26,726 nt of DNA from Phlegmacium glaucopus. Its lineage: Eukaryota > Basidiomycota > Agaricomycetes > Agaricales > Cortinariaceae. The notes under the pieces are model-generated. The model was not told the DNA's origin, did no database searches, and saw only the letters and a list, made by a program, of their open reading frames with translations. The DNA is taken from positions 1 through 26,726 of the forward strand of contig MU130043.1 in assembly GCA_015039465.1 (NCBI GenBank), given 5' to 3'. The position numbers and the translations under genes are program-made. Of this stretch, positions 11,041 to 20,423 are shown one piece after another (position 1 is the stretch's first letter; each line of letters begins with the position of its first letter).

Positions 11041-11263
11041 TCCTTGTAGAAGTACTTAGAACTACTTTGTACTTCGTATGCTAGGTTCATTGTTAACATA
11101 AACATGATTAATACACCTATTATACAACTTACTTATTCTTATTTCCATATCTTGAGGTCGAAAAGAGCAATCCAAAATCAAATCACAGACTCATCTATCA
11201 ATTTGAAGGGTGATAACATGAAAGAGATATAGAATGTATGTATGAAACAACTGTGGTTATGCT
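11041..11263. terminator. Convergent 3' region between the SAP-like and recombinase genes
   Basis: AT-rich spacer of 223 bp between two convergent stop codons, with TTAATACACC- and ATTCTTATTTCC-like tracts suited to 3'-end formation on both strands. No repeat boundary is visible inside it. Function inferred from position. Confidence 0.35.
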
Positions 11264-14200
11264 CTATCCACATGGGCAAGATCTACCACAATGATAGCAA
11301 AGTAGACTAGGAGCTTGATCAGGATTGAAGAAGTTGTCCCTCGTTTCGGTTGGATCATCATTCCAAGAGATTAAGTATTTGACAATTGTGAGACTGGAAA
11401 ACTCTGTACTCCACCCACCCCAGTCGCATATTCGTCGAAGCTTCCACCGTTGAAGAGAGGCAAGCCACTGACAGCCGCCGCGTCGGAACGAGTGAGTACC
11501 ATATGGAGATGGGTGGATGCCAATGTTGAGGAGGTTATGCCTGAAGATTTCAAGGAATTGCTCTGATGTCTGAAGTGTGGGTGTGAGACATGGCATTGTC
11601 ATAATAGATAGGATGTCCATACGCACCATAGGAGAGTCTCTTGCAGATGGGCAGTCACTGGCAGCCATTCTTCGAAAGAGGTATCCAGAAGTGATACCAC
11701 TTGCAGAAATCCAATCTGCTAGAGCATGTACTGGACACAGGTAGGCTTCCTCTTCTGGCAGCAAGTGGAGGATGAAGGGCTTGATATCTATTTAGGGACA
11801 TCAACGAATGAATCTGAGTCAATATGAGAAATGAAAAAAACTTACCGCCAAACTGGTGAGTTTTCCGAAAGGGCAGGGTTAAAATTACCTTCTTATCTTT
11901 GAAAACTATGTGCTCCATTTTATTTTGAGTACTTTGTCAACACGGAGGAGGCATAAGAACATGGTTGTGTATATAGCCAGCACAATGCGACGAGCAAGCG
12001 GCCCTCCCCAGTTATGAATGCTTGGTTTGTGGGCATTTGGTTGATCATTGCGGATCATCCAGTATTCAGGAAGGTGGTTGTAGTCGTACAATTTCTCCAT
12101 GATCTCCTTTAAAAGTAGACTAGGTATTAGCGCATCTCAAATACCCTCAAGCAAGGATGAAGGAAATGCATACTGGAGTGATTGCACATGCACTTGTTGT
12201 GGTTTCGCCATCTTTTACCTGCAGATCAACATGCAAGCCTCAAGGAGGAACATGAATGAGTATCTTAAGAACACTTACCTTACGGCGCCGAAGGCCAACC
12301 ATATATGTGGACACACGGTCGGAAATTGATGGATTGCCAGCGGTCATTACTTTCTGTCCTGTGATGTGTTACATTGCCAATGTTGTGAGCCAATGCCCAA
12401 TACATGGCCGAAGATGTGGGTCATGGACGCTCGCATTTTCTGAGCATGGGTGTAGGAGCCTCGGGGCCCTGTGGCTGGCTTGCCGTTGATATGATTTAAA
12501 TTTGCATAAGCATGGTTTTTGCAATTTTTATCTATTATTTCAGCATAAATATTAATTAATGCACCAATAACTGGTTAATACAACTGATAATAAACAAGGG
12601 AATCAGAGTTGTCTACCCTACAACTGCTGATTAGACCTATTACTGTGTGACTTAAATGCATATAGTTAATAAGTGTGGTCAATAGACTATCATTTGTTAC
12701 ACTACAAATTGCATGTCTGGATTAAAACCAATAAATCCATGAATATCCTTATAGACTTGGCACAGGAAAAGTTAAATAAACAATATTGGGTTAGCAAATG
12801 TCATGGGGTGTGATTTTGGAGCAACAGAATATTATTAATAAATATTCAGGGGAAGTTGGTGCCCTAGCAACAGTGGAAGCAGAATAACCAAGATAGTGGA
12901 ACCATGTGATTGTGTGGGAATCATGATGATTAAGGATAGGGGGAGTGCTGAACAATCATAAAGATTGTTTCCAGGCACAATAGGCACAGTTCACCACCAA
13001 GAGGGGTGGAAACTACCTAAAATTAGTAACATGGGGCTAAAAATAGAACAACCCCTATGTTTCCAGGAACAATGAGTGCACATGGTGCCAGAACCAAAGT
13101 AAGGGTACCAGGAACCAGTATATCTATTTTTGGACATTATCTATTTTTAAATATCTCAAATGTATAAAATACCTCCCAGGGTTTGTAAATAGTCAGAAAA
13201 TTGGATTCTTTCTTTCCCCCCCTCAATTGCAACCTAGTACAGCTCACTGTCTTAGACATTGAGCAAGAACACTTGTCTTTGAGTAGTGGACTTGAAAATA
13301 AATCAGTTTCTCAGAGTTGTTTGACTTGTTGCAATAATTGTTGAATTGTTGTAAAAGTTGTTGTTGTGTTAAAGTCATAGCAGAAGCAAGAGGGCTTCTT
13401 GTGTATGCAATTGTGTTAAAGTCATAGCAGAAGTTTGAGTCTTCTTGTGTATGCAATTGTGTTGAAGTTGTAACAAAGTCTTGGACTTTTGTGTACACAA
13501 ATTGTAAATCAATCAGTAAAGTCTTAGGAATTCTTTGACTGATTGTTGGTGCAAGCCATAAATTGCAAAACCACTTAAAAGTTTGATCATCCTTCAATTG
13601 ATCCAAATTATTGTTGTTGTTGTGTGTATTAGTTGAAGTGAATTTCAAAGTCTTGGAAAGGTTATACTTTCTAGAAAACCCAACTTGCATTATTAAGATT
13701 GTATAAAGTATTGATTGAGTTATTGTTTTGAGTAGAGATTTTATAATCTTGAAAATACACCTTTTCTCAACAACCTCTGTGCAGTTACATCACCGTCCAG
13801 AGCAACAGAATCGCATCTGTGGAAGAGAGAAAAGGGACATGCCATGAGATCTCTGGGATCAGGCAAAAGAAGATGTCTTACTCATTCATTATCCATGCCA
13901 CAATGAGCTTGTCTGCATTTTCTTGGGGATTCTTCAAGAAAAATTGCTCACATTTGCTGATAAGCTTCTTTGAAATAAAAAAGGAGATGGCAGCCTCCGA
14001 TAGCCTACAATTTCAGTTAACACAATATTAATAAAAAGAAAAGGGCAGAAAAAAGACAAACCGAATATATTCACGGTGGGTCATGTCTGTGACACCTTTA
14101 CTAACACTAGATATAGCTTCCTCCCATTGAGAGGGCAGCCTGCTGCTGTCAGCTGAACATTCTTGGGGTTTGAAATCCTCTGGGGCCAAGTCGGGCACAG

Positions 14201-14321
14201 TCTCTTGCTCTCCTTCAATATCTGCAAGTACATCAGAGTAATCTCCAGTGGATAAGGAAGTGAGGATGTTGGTTAATCCTGAGTAATTTGTGTTGGCTTC
14301 AAGAGTATCAGGGGATGACAT
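11264..14321 (-). pseudogene. Crypton-like tyrosine recombinase (DNA breaking-rejoining enzyme), split by an LTR and frameshifted
   Basis: Read on the minus strand, exons are 14321-14062, 14004-13882, 13816-13797 continuing after an LTR insertion at 12482-12279, then 12218-12174, 12106-11846 and 11787-11264. Introns are 14005-14061, 13817-13881, 12219-12278, 12107-12173 and 11788-11845. Tyrosine-recombinase residues are visible in order: Arg in LLRVDKVLKIKW, Lys in LPFRKTHQFGG, HxxR in GTHSFRRGGCQWL, Trp in GGWSTEF and the nucleophile Tyr in IVKYLISWN. The C-terminus is Cys-rich (CYHCGRSCPCG). The N-terminal exons carry CEQFFLKNPQENADKLIVAW and IMNECDSVALDG. Frame breaks lie near 12344-12350 and 11905-11921. 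The enzyme class cuts and rejoins DNA through a covalent Tyr intermediate; in cryptons it moves the element. The start at 14321 (MSSPDTLEAN) is chosen because the upstream in-frame codons are low-complexity His/Ser. Confidence 0.8.
12487..13792 (+). mobile_element. Solo LTR of TGAT...ATCA family inserted in the recombinase gene (TSD CCGT)
   Basis: This 1306-bp AT-rich unit begins TGATATGATTTAAATTTGC and ends GTGCAGTTACATCA, giving TG...CA ends with a short inverted terminus (TGAT/ATCA). It is flanked by CCGT at 12483-12486 and 13793-13796. Removing it and one CCGT rejoins the recombinase exon across LDG. TATAAAAT near 13159, followed by a transcribed-looking leader, suggests + orientation. 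Its reverse complement shares GCAAGTTGGGTTTTC/GAAAGTATAACC-type blocks with the LTR at 23816-25384. The Gln/Asn-rich minus-strand open frame at 13244-13690 is a composition artefact of CAA/TTG runs. No internal retroelement genes are present, hence solo LTR. Confidence 0.75.
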
Positions 14322-14524
14322 GGCCAATGTATGGTGATCAAGTAGGATGATGGTGGAGTGATGGTGATGGATAGTGGACAATGACGAGGGTGAAACAATT
14401 TATATGTGCACTGAAACTTTGAGTCAGCAATGAGCATAGGATACAAAAATGTAAACGTACTTGATCAAGACGAGTAAGGCAGCCTCTAAGTGCCAGATCT
14501 GATTTAAAAACATAAATTTGCATG

Positions 14525-15084
14525 TGTTAAGTTTAAAACAAGGAAGTCACGTTGGAGTTACTCCGGAACAGTAAGCGGAAAGGACGTTGGCCTCAGCGTG
14601 TGTGCTGTGCCGCCCAGCTCCTAAGGTGTCCTGATTTCAGAACGGAAGAAGAAGTAATAAGACGGAAGACCTCAGTGACTTAGAGGACGAACAAGAGGAG
14701 GAAACAAAGTTGATATTTGAACTGCGGGAAAACATACAAGTTTGAGTACTTTAAATATAAAAGGAATTGCAACCGAAATATAGAATATAAATATAAGTGC
14801 TGCGTTCTGCTCCCGGAAAAGGTCCTGCATTCTTGGGTGAATAATCCATAGCTGGTGTGCTGACTGATAGTGGGAAAGTGATGACAAAGGAATAGTTGTT
14901 ATGACAAAGGTGTGGTAAGGGGTTTGGGATATCGACGGAAGAGTCAGAATGATACGGAGAAGTCTCGGAGTCGGACGTAGGAGGAGTAGAGTCGGAGACA
15001 AGGGAAAGTACTGGAACGGAGTACGGACTACCGGAAACAACTCCGTCGGAGTCGGACCGGAGTAACGTGTGACGGAATGTAACA
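14525..15084. mobile_element. Solo LTR, 560 bp, TGTTAAG...TGTAACA, TSD GCATG
   Basis: The unit starts TGTTAAGTTTAAAAC and ends GACGGAATGTAACA, so it has TGTTA/TAACA termini. It is flanked on both sides by the 5-bp direct repeat GCATG (14520-14524 and 15085-15089), the normal signature of LTR insertion. A related copy starts at 17845. The 3' part (about 14935-15075) is packed with CGGAGT/ACTCCG words such as CTCCGTCGGAGTCGGACCGG. There is no coding region; the open frames on the minus strand are Ser/Thr/Pro-rich translations of the repeats. Confidence 0.75.
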
Positions 15085-15089
15085 GCATG

Positions 15090-15699
15090 AAAGCAAGCAT
15101 GGTGGGCCTCCAAACACTTGAGGAGCATCCTGAGCATCAACCCAAGGGACGATGGCGGCAGTGATGGGGAGGGATGCTGCCGAGACATGAGCTTGACAAT
15201 GAGGGTGAAGTTGTGCTGGTAGTGAACATCAGACAAGCGACAGGAAGGGGGAAAGAATTAGGTACCAGGGTAAAGGGTCCAAACAGACAGTTGAACCTGC
15301 TTGGATCTTGAACGACTGTCCATTATCAGCCAAAACTGTCCATCATCTCAATAAAAGTTGTAGGTTTACCTTTAGACTGTCTTTTTGAATTATTGCATGG
15401 ATTCCGCGATTTGATGGGACACCTCTGAAAAAAAAGGAGAAAAAAAAATGGTCGTTAGCTAGGCCCCTGCAAAAAAACTGGATGTGTGACTTGCCCGTAA
15501 TGAGCAGGGTTCAGCTTAACTGAACTGAGAGCCAGCCTGAACCACCTGTAAGCGGGGAGGCCAGAGACATAATGCCATAGCTGATAATCTGCCATTGTGG
15601 ACTTGTATGTATGTAATTGATTCTGCTTGGACAATGAATTAATAAATTAATGAAGACATGAGGCATGTTAAATAAATATCAAAGGCGCACTTCACCTCA
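15090..15699. other. Stretch without a recognisable gene
   Basis: 15090-15240 is open on the minus strand (KLMSRQHPSPSLPPSSLGL) and may be the upstream part of whatever the GCATG LTR landed in, since the reading runs up to the insertion point. 15420-15450 is a purine run. Nothing was identified in 15450-15700. Confidence 0.3.
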
Positions 15700-16200
15700 C
15701 TCTTTCTCAGCCTTCCAATCCCACCACTGAGATTTGTAGTCCTCCAAGGCTTTCCACACCAAATCCGATGCCTGCGCTATTTTGGGGCCCCTCCGCTGCT
15801 CTCATCCCTGGCCTAATGAAGCCAAGGCACGCCAGATGCACTATCGAGCCGATGTCAGCCAGCGTTCGAGTTCTTGGCAATGATTTCATTGATCTCACCA
15901 GAGGACCGGTTGGCGGCAAGCCTGAGGATGTCCTTGGATTTCTTGGGTGAGTGGTACTCGTTGCATGGTGGTCCCTGCTTTGGCAGGACTCAGGAGACTC
16001 CCTGTTCATGTGTTCATGGGCTCGAGGCTGCACGCTTAGTAGCCTTGACACCGCCATTGGGCAGGGGCTTGTTCGGGTCCGGGCTCCGCTCTGGGTGTTC
16101 TTGGGCGGCTCGAGAGAACCCTGCAAGGGTTGTGTGCAGGGTTTGCTGCTTTTCAGGACAAGGCAGAGGTGGCTCGAGGTGGCTCAACAAGCCACCGGGT
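15700..16200 (-). pseudogene. Eroded minus-strand coding relic, family unknown
   Basis: On the minus strand separate frames give protein-like text broken by stops: DPNKPLPNGGVKATKRAASSP, then EYHSPKKSKDILRLAANRSS, GEINEIIAKNSNA, and in another frame RGPKIAQASDLVWKALEDYK and SQWWDWKAEKE. The order is consistent along the strand, and the GC content is much higher than in the flanks. It looks like one decayed basic, Trp-containing protein, possibly of a mobile element. I do not recognise the family. The longer + strand frame at 15874-16413 lacks motifs and is probably a shadow. Confidence 0.35.
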
Positions 16201-16299
16201 CAAGCCCGTCCAGGGAGCTGTGAGAGCGACAAACGCCTGAGCGGCATCACGGCAGGCTCATGGCAACGTGAGCATCACGGTGTGACGCCCCTTAACGGG

Positions 16300-17100
16300 A
16301 CCGTTGTTTTGATCATTCGCAGCTTTACTTCTTTCTGGCAATCAGTTGTTGTCATTTGTTTGTTTCAAAAATCCCAAAGTAGCTGTTTTAGAAATCAGAT
16401 AAATAACATATGAGGAAGACATTCAATATGAAGCATGCTATTACTCCCTGCACATTGATTATTGATCTACCATGGTGGGCCCATAGATTACTCATTCCTT
16501 CACCATTTTGGACAAATATACTTGTAAAATGTAGAGAATGTTTAGATGTATATTTCCATGGGCTATTTTATTCACAACAGATGGGATTTAGGATTAGATT
16601 TTCAAAATCTACTTGTATATGGCTTCCATTCTACAAGTTCAAAATTTTAATTACCTGGCCTCTAACCATGTTAAAGTGCACATTTTGAGGGTCTATCTTG
16701 ACATAGGAGGCACTAATCAAAATTTTGGACTGGTGGATCAATTGGAATTTAAATGTTAAGAAAAATCCTCCTGCAAATCATGCTCATAGGTGTTGTGGTT
16801 AAAGGGATAATGTCCAATCTCTTTGGAGCCCCATATTTAGCAGGCAAGTAAGATTCATTTTGCATTTTTGGGTTAAATATAATGTTTTCCTGCAAGGAAT
16901 ATCTTAGGCATGTATAATTACTTCTTATTATTGTTAAATACAACATAATTTTTCTTGTATCTCAGATGTGTGGAGACCACAAATGCAATGTCTCAAGAAA
17001 TTGGTCGTGTCACACCATGACACCACATGTGACTGAATGTCACACATTCGAGGTTCTCAGTATTTAGAACTCATACTGAGGATTGTGCAACCCCATATTA
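16300..17100 (+). repeat. Relic repeat R1, copy 2
   Basis: This is a direct-orientation diverged copy of 6645-7315. 16310-16405 also resembles the GTTGTTGTC-containing segments at 7400-7500 and 8715-8825. Relative to copy 1 it lacks about 75 bp after TTTCCATGG (near 16562). It gains roughly 65 bp at about 17004-17070 that is full of GTGTCAC, ATGACACC and GTGACTGAATGTCAC words. There is no intact coding frame. The AT-rich relic nature matches copy 1. Confidence 0.6.
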
Positions 17101-17443
17101 TCATTGTCTTTGTAGTATAGTAAATTATTATTGTTGTTATAGTATAGTACTATGTACCCAAGCCACCTGCAAGAGGGCTGGGCACAACACCTGCCTCGCA
17201 TGAGCAGGAGTTGCTTGCCAGAAAATTTACGAGTAAGATCTGGCCTTTGAAAGAAGGTGGTGGTTTGAAATCAGAAATTTTCCCACACATTAAAATGGTT
17301 AGCATTATCTATCAAAACTAACTAAGAATGGCAGCCATTGCAATGACAACATTCCCACCCCATGAAAATTACCATAAAAACACCCTTGAAACCGTCAAAA
17401 GATAGGTCCCCTATAAGAACGAGACTTACTCACATAAGACTCG

Positions 17444-17446
<3 letters not shown>
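17101..17446. other. Gene-free stretch
   Basis: Holds a GTTATAGTATAGTA-type simple sequence near 17110-17150 and otherwise unique DNA. No coding motif and no tRNA-like fold seen. Confidence 0.3.
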
Positions 17447-17479
<33 letters not shown>

Positions 17480-17626
17480 TGATATCAATTTAGAAGGTAC
17501 TATTTTACTTCATTTTTATTAGGGTGATCAGATCTGCTCAGAATCTGCTCAGAATCTGACCAGTTCTGACCAGTTCTGACCAATTCTGATCAGTTCTGAT
17601 CAGAATATTACCACTTCTGGTGACAG
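17447..17626 (+). mobile_element. Array C: CTGATCAG / CTGACCAG word element
   Basis: An (AAT)n(ATT)n palindrome is followed by GATATCAATTTAGAAGGTAC, a short arm ending TTTTTATTAGGGTGATCAGA, then an array of TCTGCTCAGAA, TCTGACCAGT and TCTGATCAG words (17526-17605) and an end ACCACTTCTGGTGACAG. The reverse complement is repeated at 20424-20594 with the same arms but about two fewer words in the array. Non-coding. It could fold through its self-complementary words. Confidence 0.65.
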
Positions 17627-17844
17627 TACTGAACCTTAGATAATATTTCATTGAAGATACTACTATTATTATATTATTATAAAAAATATTAATTATTTAT
17701 ATATAATTGATTTACCCCTTCTTGTGACTGCTTCTATCTTATGGTAAAACAAAATAAAGTAGATTAATTGTTAAGAAATAAAATAAAATAACAACCCAGT
17801 GGTAACTTCGGGTGTGGACAGATAAGGAACCAGTTAAGTGGTAG

Positions 17845-18551
17845 TGTTAAGTTTGAGAACTCTATTCCAGAGTATTGGACAGAGTTTGATCAGAACGGAA
17901 CCACAGAACAGAAAAGGACTATAGCCTCAGTGTATATGCTGTGCTACCCTAAACCTTCATGTCCTAATTTCAGAGTAAGAACAGAACGGAGTGGAACCAG
18001 AAGTTGCAGGAACTTAGAAGAAGAATAGGAGGAGGAAACTAGGTTGATATTTGAACTGAGGAAAACATACAAGTTTTGAGTACTTAAATAATAAAAGGAA
18101 TAGCATCCGAAATATAAAAGATAAATATAAAGTGCTGCGTTCTGCTCCCGGAAAGTCCTGCATTCTTGGGGTGAATAATCCATAGCTGGTGTGCTGACTG
18201 ATAGTGGGAAAGTGATGACAAAGAAATAGTTGTTATGGCGAAGGTGTGGTAATGGGTTTGGAGTATTGTCAGAAGAGTCGGAATGATACAGAGAAGTCTC
18301 GGAGTTGGACATAGGAGGAGTAGAACTAGTGTTTGGAAGTCCAGTCCAGTCTGGTTTTTTGGTATTTTTGGACAGGACTGGGACTGCAACCGGTCCAATA
18401 AGCTTTTAGAAGGTCAAAAGACTGGACTGGACCGATTGGGACCGGTCCACATTGGTTTTTTGCAGTCCTGGACCAGTCCTGGACTCCTGGTCCAAGACTG
18501 TCCAGGACCGGACTTTTGACAAATACCGGGGTCATATTTTCATATGTAACA
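17845..18551. mobile_element. Diverged relative of the 14525 LTR, carrying a GGTCC-word insert
   Basis: It starts TGTTAAGTTTGAGAAC and shares with 14525-15084 long blocks such as GTTGATATTTGAACTG, GTGCTGCGTTCTGCTCCCGG, GAATAATCCATAGCTGGTG and TGCTGACTGATAGTGGGAAA. The similarity stops near 18326, where the GGTCC array begins. A final TATGTAACA at 18543-18551 matches the LTR terminus of copy 1. No target duplication is seen (flanks GGTAG and TCAGA), so the right end is uncertain. Confidence 0.6.
18327..18527. mobile_element. Array of GGTCC / CCAGTCCTGG words with hAT-like ends
   Basis: About 200 bp run from TAGTGTTTGGAAGTCC to GGACTTTTGACAAATACC, whose ends are imperfect inverted repeats of each other. 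The interior is dense in GGACTGGACC, ACCGGTCC, CAGTCCTGGACC and TCCAGGACCGG words on both strands. A TAGTG start with subterminal repeated words is typical of non-autonomous hAT elements. An 8-bp duplication was not found. It sits inside the diverged LTR copy. Confidence 0.5.
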
Positions 18552-18764
18552 TCAGACAAATATGTAGATGTGATCTATACCTTTATAATAAGCCCAAGAA
18601 CGTTAAATTCCGTTGGGAATTGACAATTTTACAATGATATTATTTGTTTCCTACTATTTTGTGTACATTTTTACTGTTTTCTGTTTTTCTCAGTGAATAT
18701 TTGACCAATAAATACGGTCTTTATGTCGTTCAAAAGGAAAAAATAAGGGCTTAAAATTTCAATT

Positions 18765-18840
18765 CTGATCAGAACTCATCAGATTTCACTCAGAAAAATG
18801 AGTGGTCAGAATTCTGAGCATCTGATCAGATCTTGTGGGG
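18765..18840. repeat. Small TCTGATCAGA word cluster
   Basis: TTCTGATCAGAACTCATCAGA and GTCAGAATTCTGAGCATCTGATC are arranged nearly palindromically and followed by GGGGGACAGTAAAGACCTC. The same words build arrays C and D, and the GACAGTAAAGACC tail resembles GGGAGAGTAAAGACC beside array D. Probably a short member of the same family. Confidence 0.5.
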
Positions 18841-18865
18841 GACAGTAAAGACCTCAAAATAGTGG

Positions 18866-18910
18866 AATCCATATGGAATATACATGGAATCTGTGGCTTT
18901 ATTCCACCTG
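18866..18910. repeat. Left part of an ATTCCATATGGAAT array split by the CATCAGG element
   Basis: GTGGAATCCATATGGAATATAC and TTTATTCCACC are words of the array A/B family. The sequence resumes with TGGAATCCATGTGGA immediately after the CATCAGG element at 19878, so that element is nested in an older array. Confidence 0.55.
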
Positions 18911-19877
18911 CATCAGGAAAAATGATTTTGGCCCTAGGTAGCCTTGGGTAATTTGTTAGTATCACATCACTACTCAGGACATCCCAGGACACCCCAGGAC
19001 ATCCTAGAGCAGCACAGGTAAAAGTTGAGTGTTACACACTTATCCAAGGACACCTCAGGACAACCTAGGACAGCATAGATAAAGTTTTGAGTGTCACCCA
19101 TTTTCTCAGGACACCTTTAGTGTATCCTGGTGCATTGACCATCTGGATTAAATCACATCTGGAGGCCCTGAGAGTCCCTTAGAATTTATGAATTTTGCTA
19201 GAAAATCTTTAACCGCCGCATCCAGGAAAGTATTTTGCAGTTTTCTCAATAAGGAGAGCTGCTATTAATATAATTCAAACATATTCAGGGTCCTAAAACA
19301 ATTCTCTACCATCTTTAAAAAATTTCCTTTTTTGGAATTTATGTAATCTACCCTGACCCAGCACCATATGCTCGAAATCATGCTTATCTGTGATCATGTG
19401 ACCAATGGTCTGTGCGCCATCCAAAAGATATATAAAGCACCCACAATTTTGTTTTCTTATTTCCTACTTCCCCAGTATTATACTAGTATATTTATGTATC
19501 ACTATTTTATTATTATTTTATTACCAGTATATATGATGTTTAGAATAATTGAATATAATTTTATTATTATTATTATTATTCTGTTGTGTGAGACCACTCA
19601 AATATCTGGTTTATATATGTTTTCTAGCATCAGATCCAAAGGGACTAAGGCTGCCTCAGGATGCTCTCAGGTTGCCTCAGGTTGCCTCAGGATGCTCTCA
19701 GGTTGCCTCAGGTTGCCTCAGGACGCTCTCAGGTTGCCTCAGGTTGCCCCAGGACAGCCTTTTCATACATAGGTAACTTGCACCCCAGGGTGACCTCTTG
19801 ACCTGAGCGCCCTGAGCTGCCTGGGGCACCCCAGGACATTTCAGGACAGCCTAGGGCAGAAGTCATTTTTCCTGATG
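18911..19877. mobile_element. 967-bp element with CATCAGGAAAAATGA termini
   Basis: The left end CATCAGGAAAAATGATTTTG and the reverse complement of the right end CATCAGGAAAAATGACTTCT match over 15 bp, and imperfectly to CCCTAGG at about 27 bp. Inside are CCAGGACA(C/T)CC words (18977-19130 and 19830-19855), a 31-bp tandem repeat and an AT-rich centre (19430-19610). The CATCAGGAAAA start is shared with the foldback element at 4937. No transposase frame is visible; the open frame at 19368-19772 spans AT-rich and repeat DNA only. Non-autonomous TIR element; superfamily not determined. Confidence 0.65.
19645..19757 (+). repeat. 31-bp tandem repeat, about 3.5 copies
   Basis: The unit is GGTTGCCTCAGGATGCTCTCA plus GGTTGCCTCA, repeated three times with one A/T-to-C change (GGACGCTCTC) and a partial fourth. 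It lies inside the CATCAGG element near its right arm. Expansion by slippage is likely. Confidence 0.75.
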
Positions 19878-20087
19878 TGGAATCCATGTGGACATTCCAT
19901 CATTCCATATGGAATTTGGCTGTTCCCTTGTCATTCCACATGGAATGAAGAGCCTAAAATGGGTGGGATCTGAGCCAAAACATATTCCATATGGAATGAT
20001 GGAATCCATGTGGAATCCATGTGGAATTGGGTGGATTCCAGGTGGATTCCAGGTGGATTCCATGTGGAACAAGGGGGGAGAGTCAGA
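19878..20087. mobile_element. Array E: right part of the ATTCCATATGGAAT array
   Basis: Words TGGAATCCATGTGGA, ATTCCATATGGAAT and GGTGGATTCCA in both orientations, with GAGCCAAAACATATTCCATATGG matching GAGGCCAAACATATTCCATATGG of array B. It ends AACAAGGGGGGAGAGTCAGA, which resembles the GGGGGGAGAGTAAAGTATTG end of array B. It is a diverged family member, interrupted on the left by the CATCAGG element. Confidence 0.6.
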
Positions 20088-20402
20088 GATTGTCATGGGT
20101 TTTTTAACCCCTGCGGGTTGGTGGGTAGGGTACAGGTGGGTACGGGTATGGGTACGGGTACAGATTTCTGTACCCGCCACCTACAGAACGAGCCCAAAAT
20201 CACTCAAAATGGATAAGAATTGAAGGAGATATGACCAAAATGATAGTAACTATCATTTAGCACATATCTCCCTTATTTCTGGGTTGTTTTGGGTGTTTTT
20301 GGGCTCGTTTTGATGGGTAAACCCATGGGGTCAGCAGGTACGGGTCCCTGCGGGTGGGGTATGGGTTGCTGACGAGTTACCTGGGGGTTACCCACGACAA
20401 TC
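20088..20402. mobile_element. GGGTACGGG word element with GATTGTC termini
   Basis: The 315-bp unit begins GATTGTCATGGGTTTTTTAA and ends with the inverted counterpart TTACCCACGACAATC. Arms carry GGGTACGGGTA, TGCGGGT and GTACCCGCC words. The centre has a second palindromic pair, GAACGAGCCCAAAA against TTTTGGGCTCG. It is flanked by GGGGAGAGTCAGA on the left and GGGAGAGTAAAGA on the right. Non-coding. Subterminal word repeats again suggest a non-autonomous DNA transposon. Confidence 0.6.
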
Positions 20403-20423
20403 CCTAGGGAGAGTAAAGACCTC

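Noticed and set aside
13244..13690. 148-residue Gln/Asn/Thr-rich open frame on the minus strand
   Set aside because: It lies wholly inside the solo LTR and reflects TTG/CAA-rich composition; no domain and no relation to retroelement proteins.
15874..16413. 179-residue + strand open frame
   Set aside because: Gly/Arg/Ser-rich with no domain; the opposite strand carries more protein-like, though broken, sequence.
14525..18551. The two related LTRs as the two ends of one 4-kb retroelement
   Set aside because: GCATG flanks the first copy directly on both sides, so it is a solo LTR, and the DNA between the two copies has no retroelement genes.
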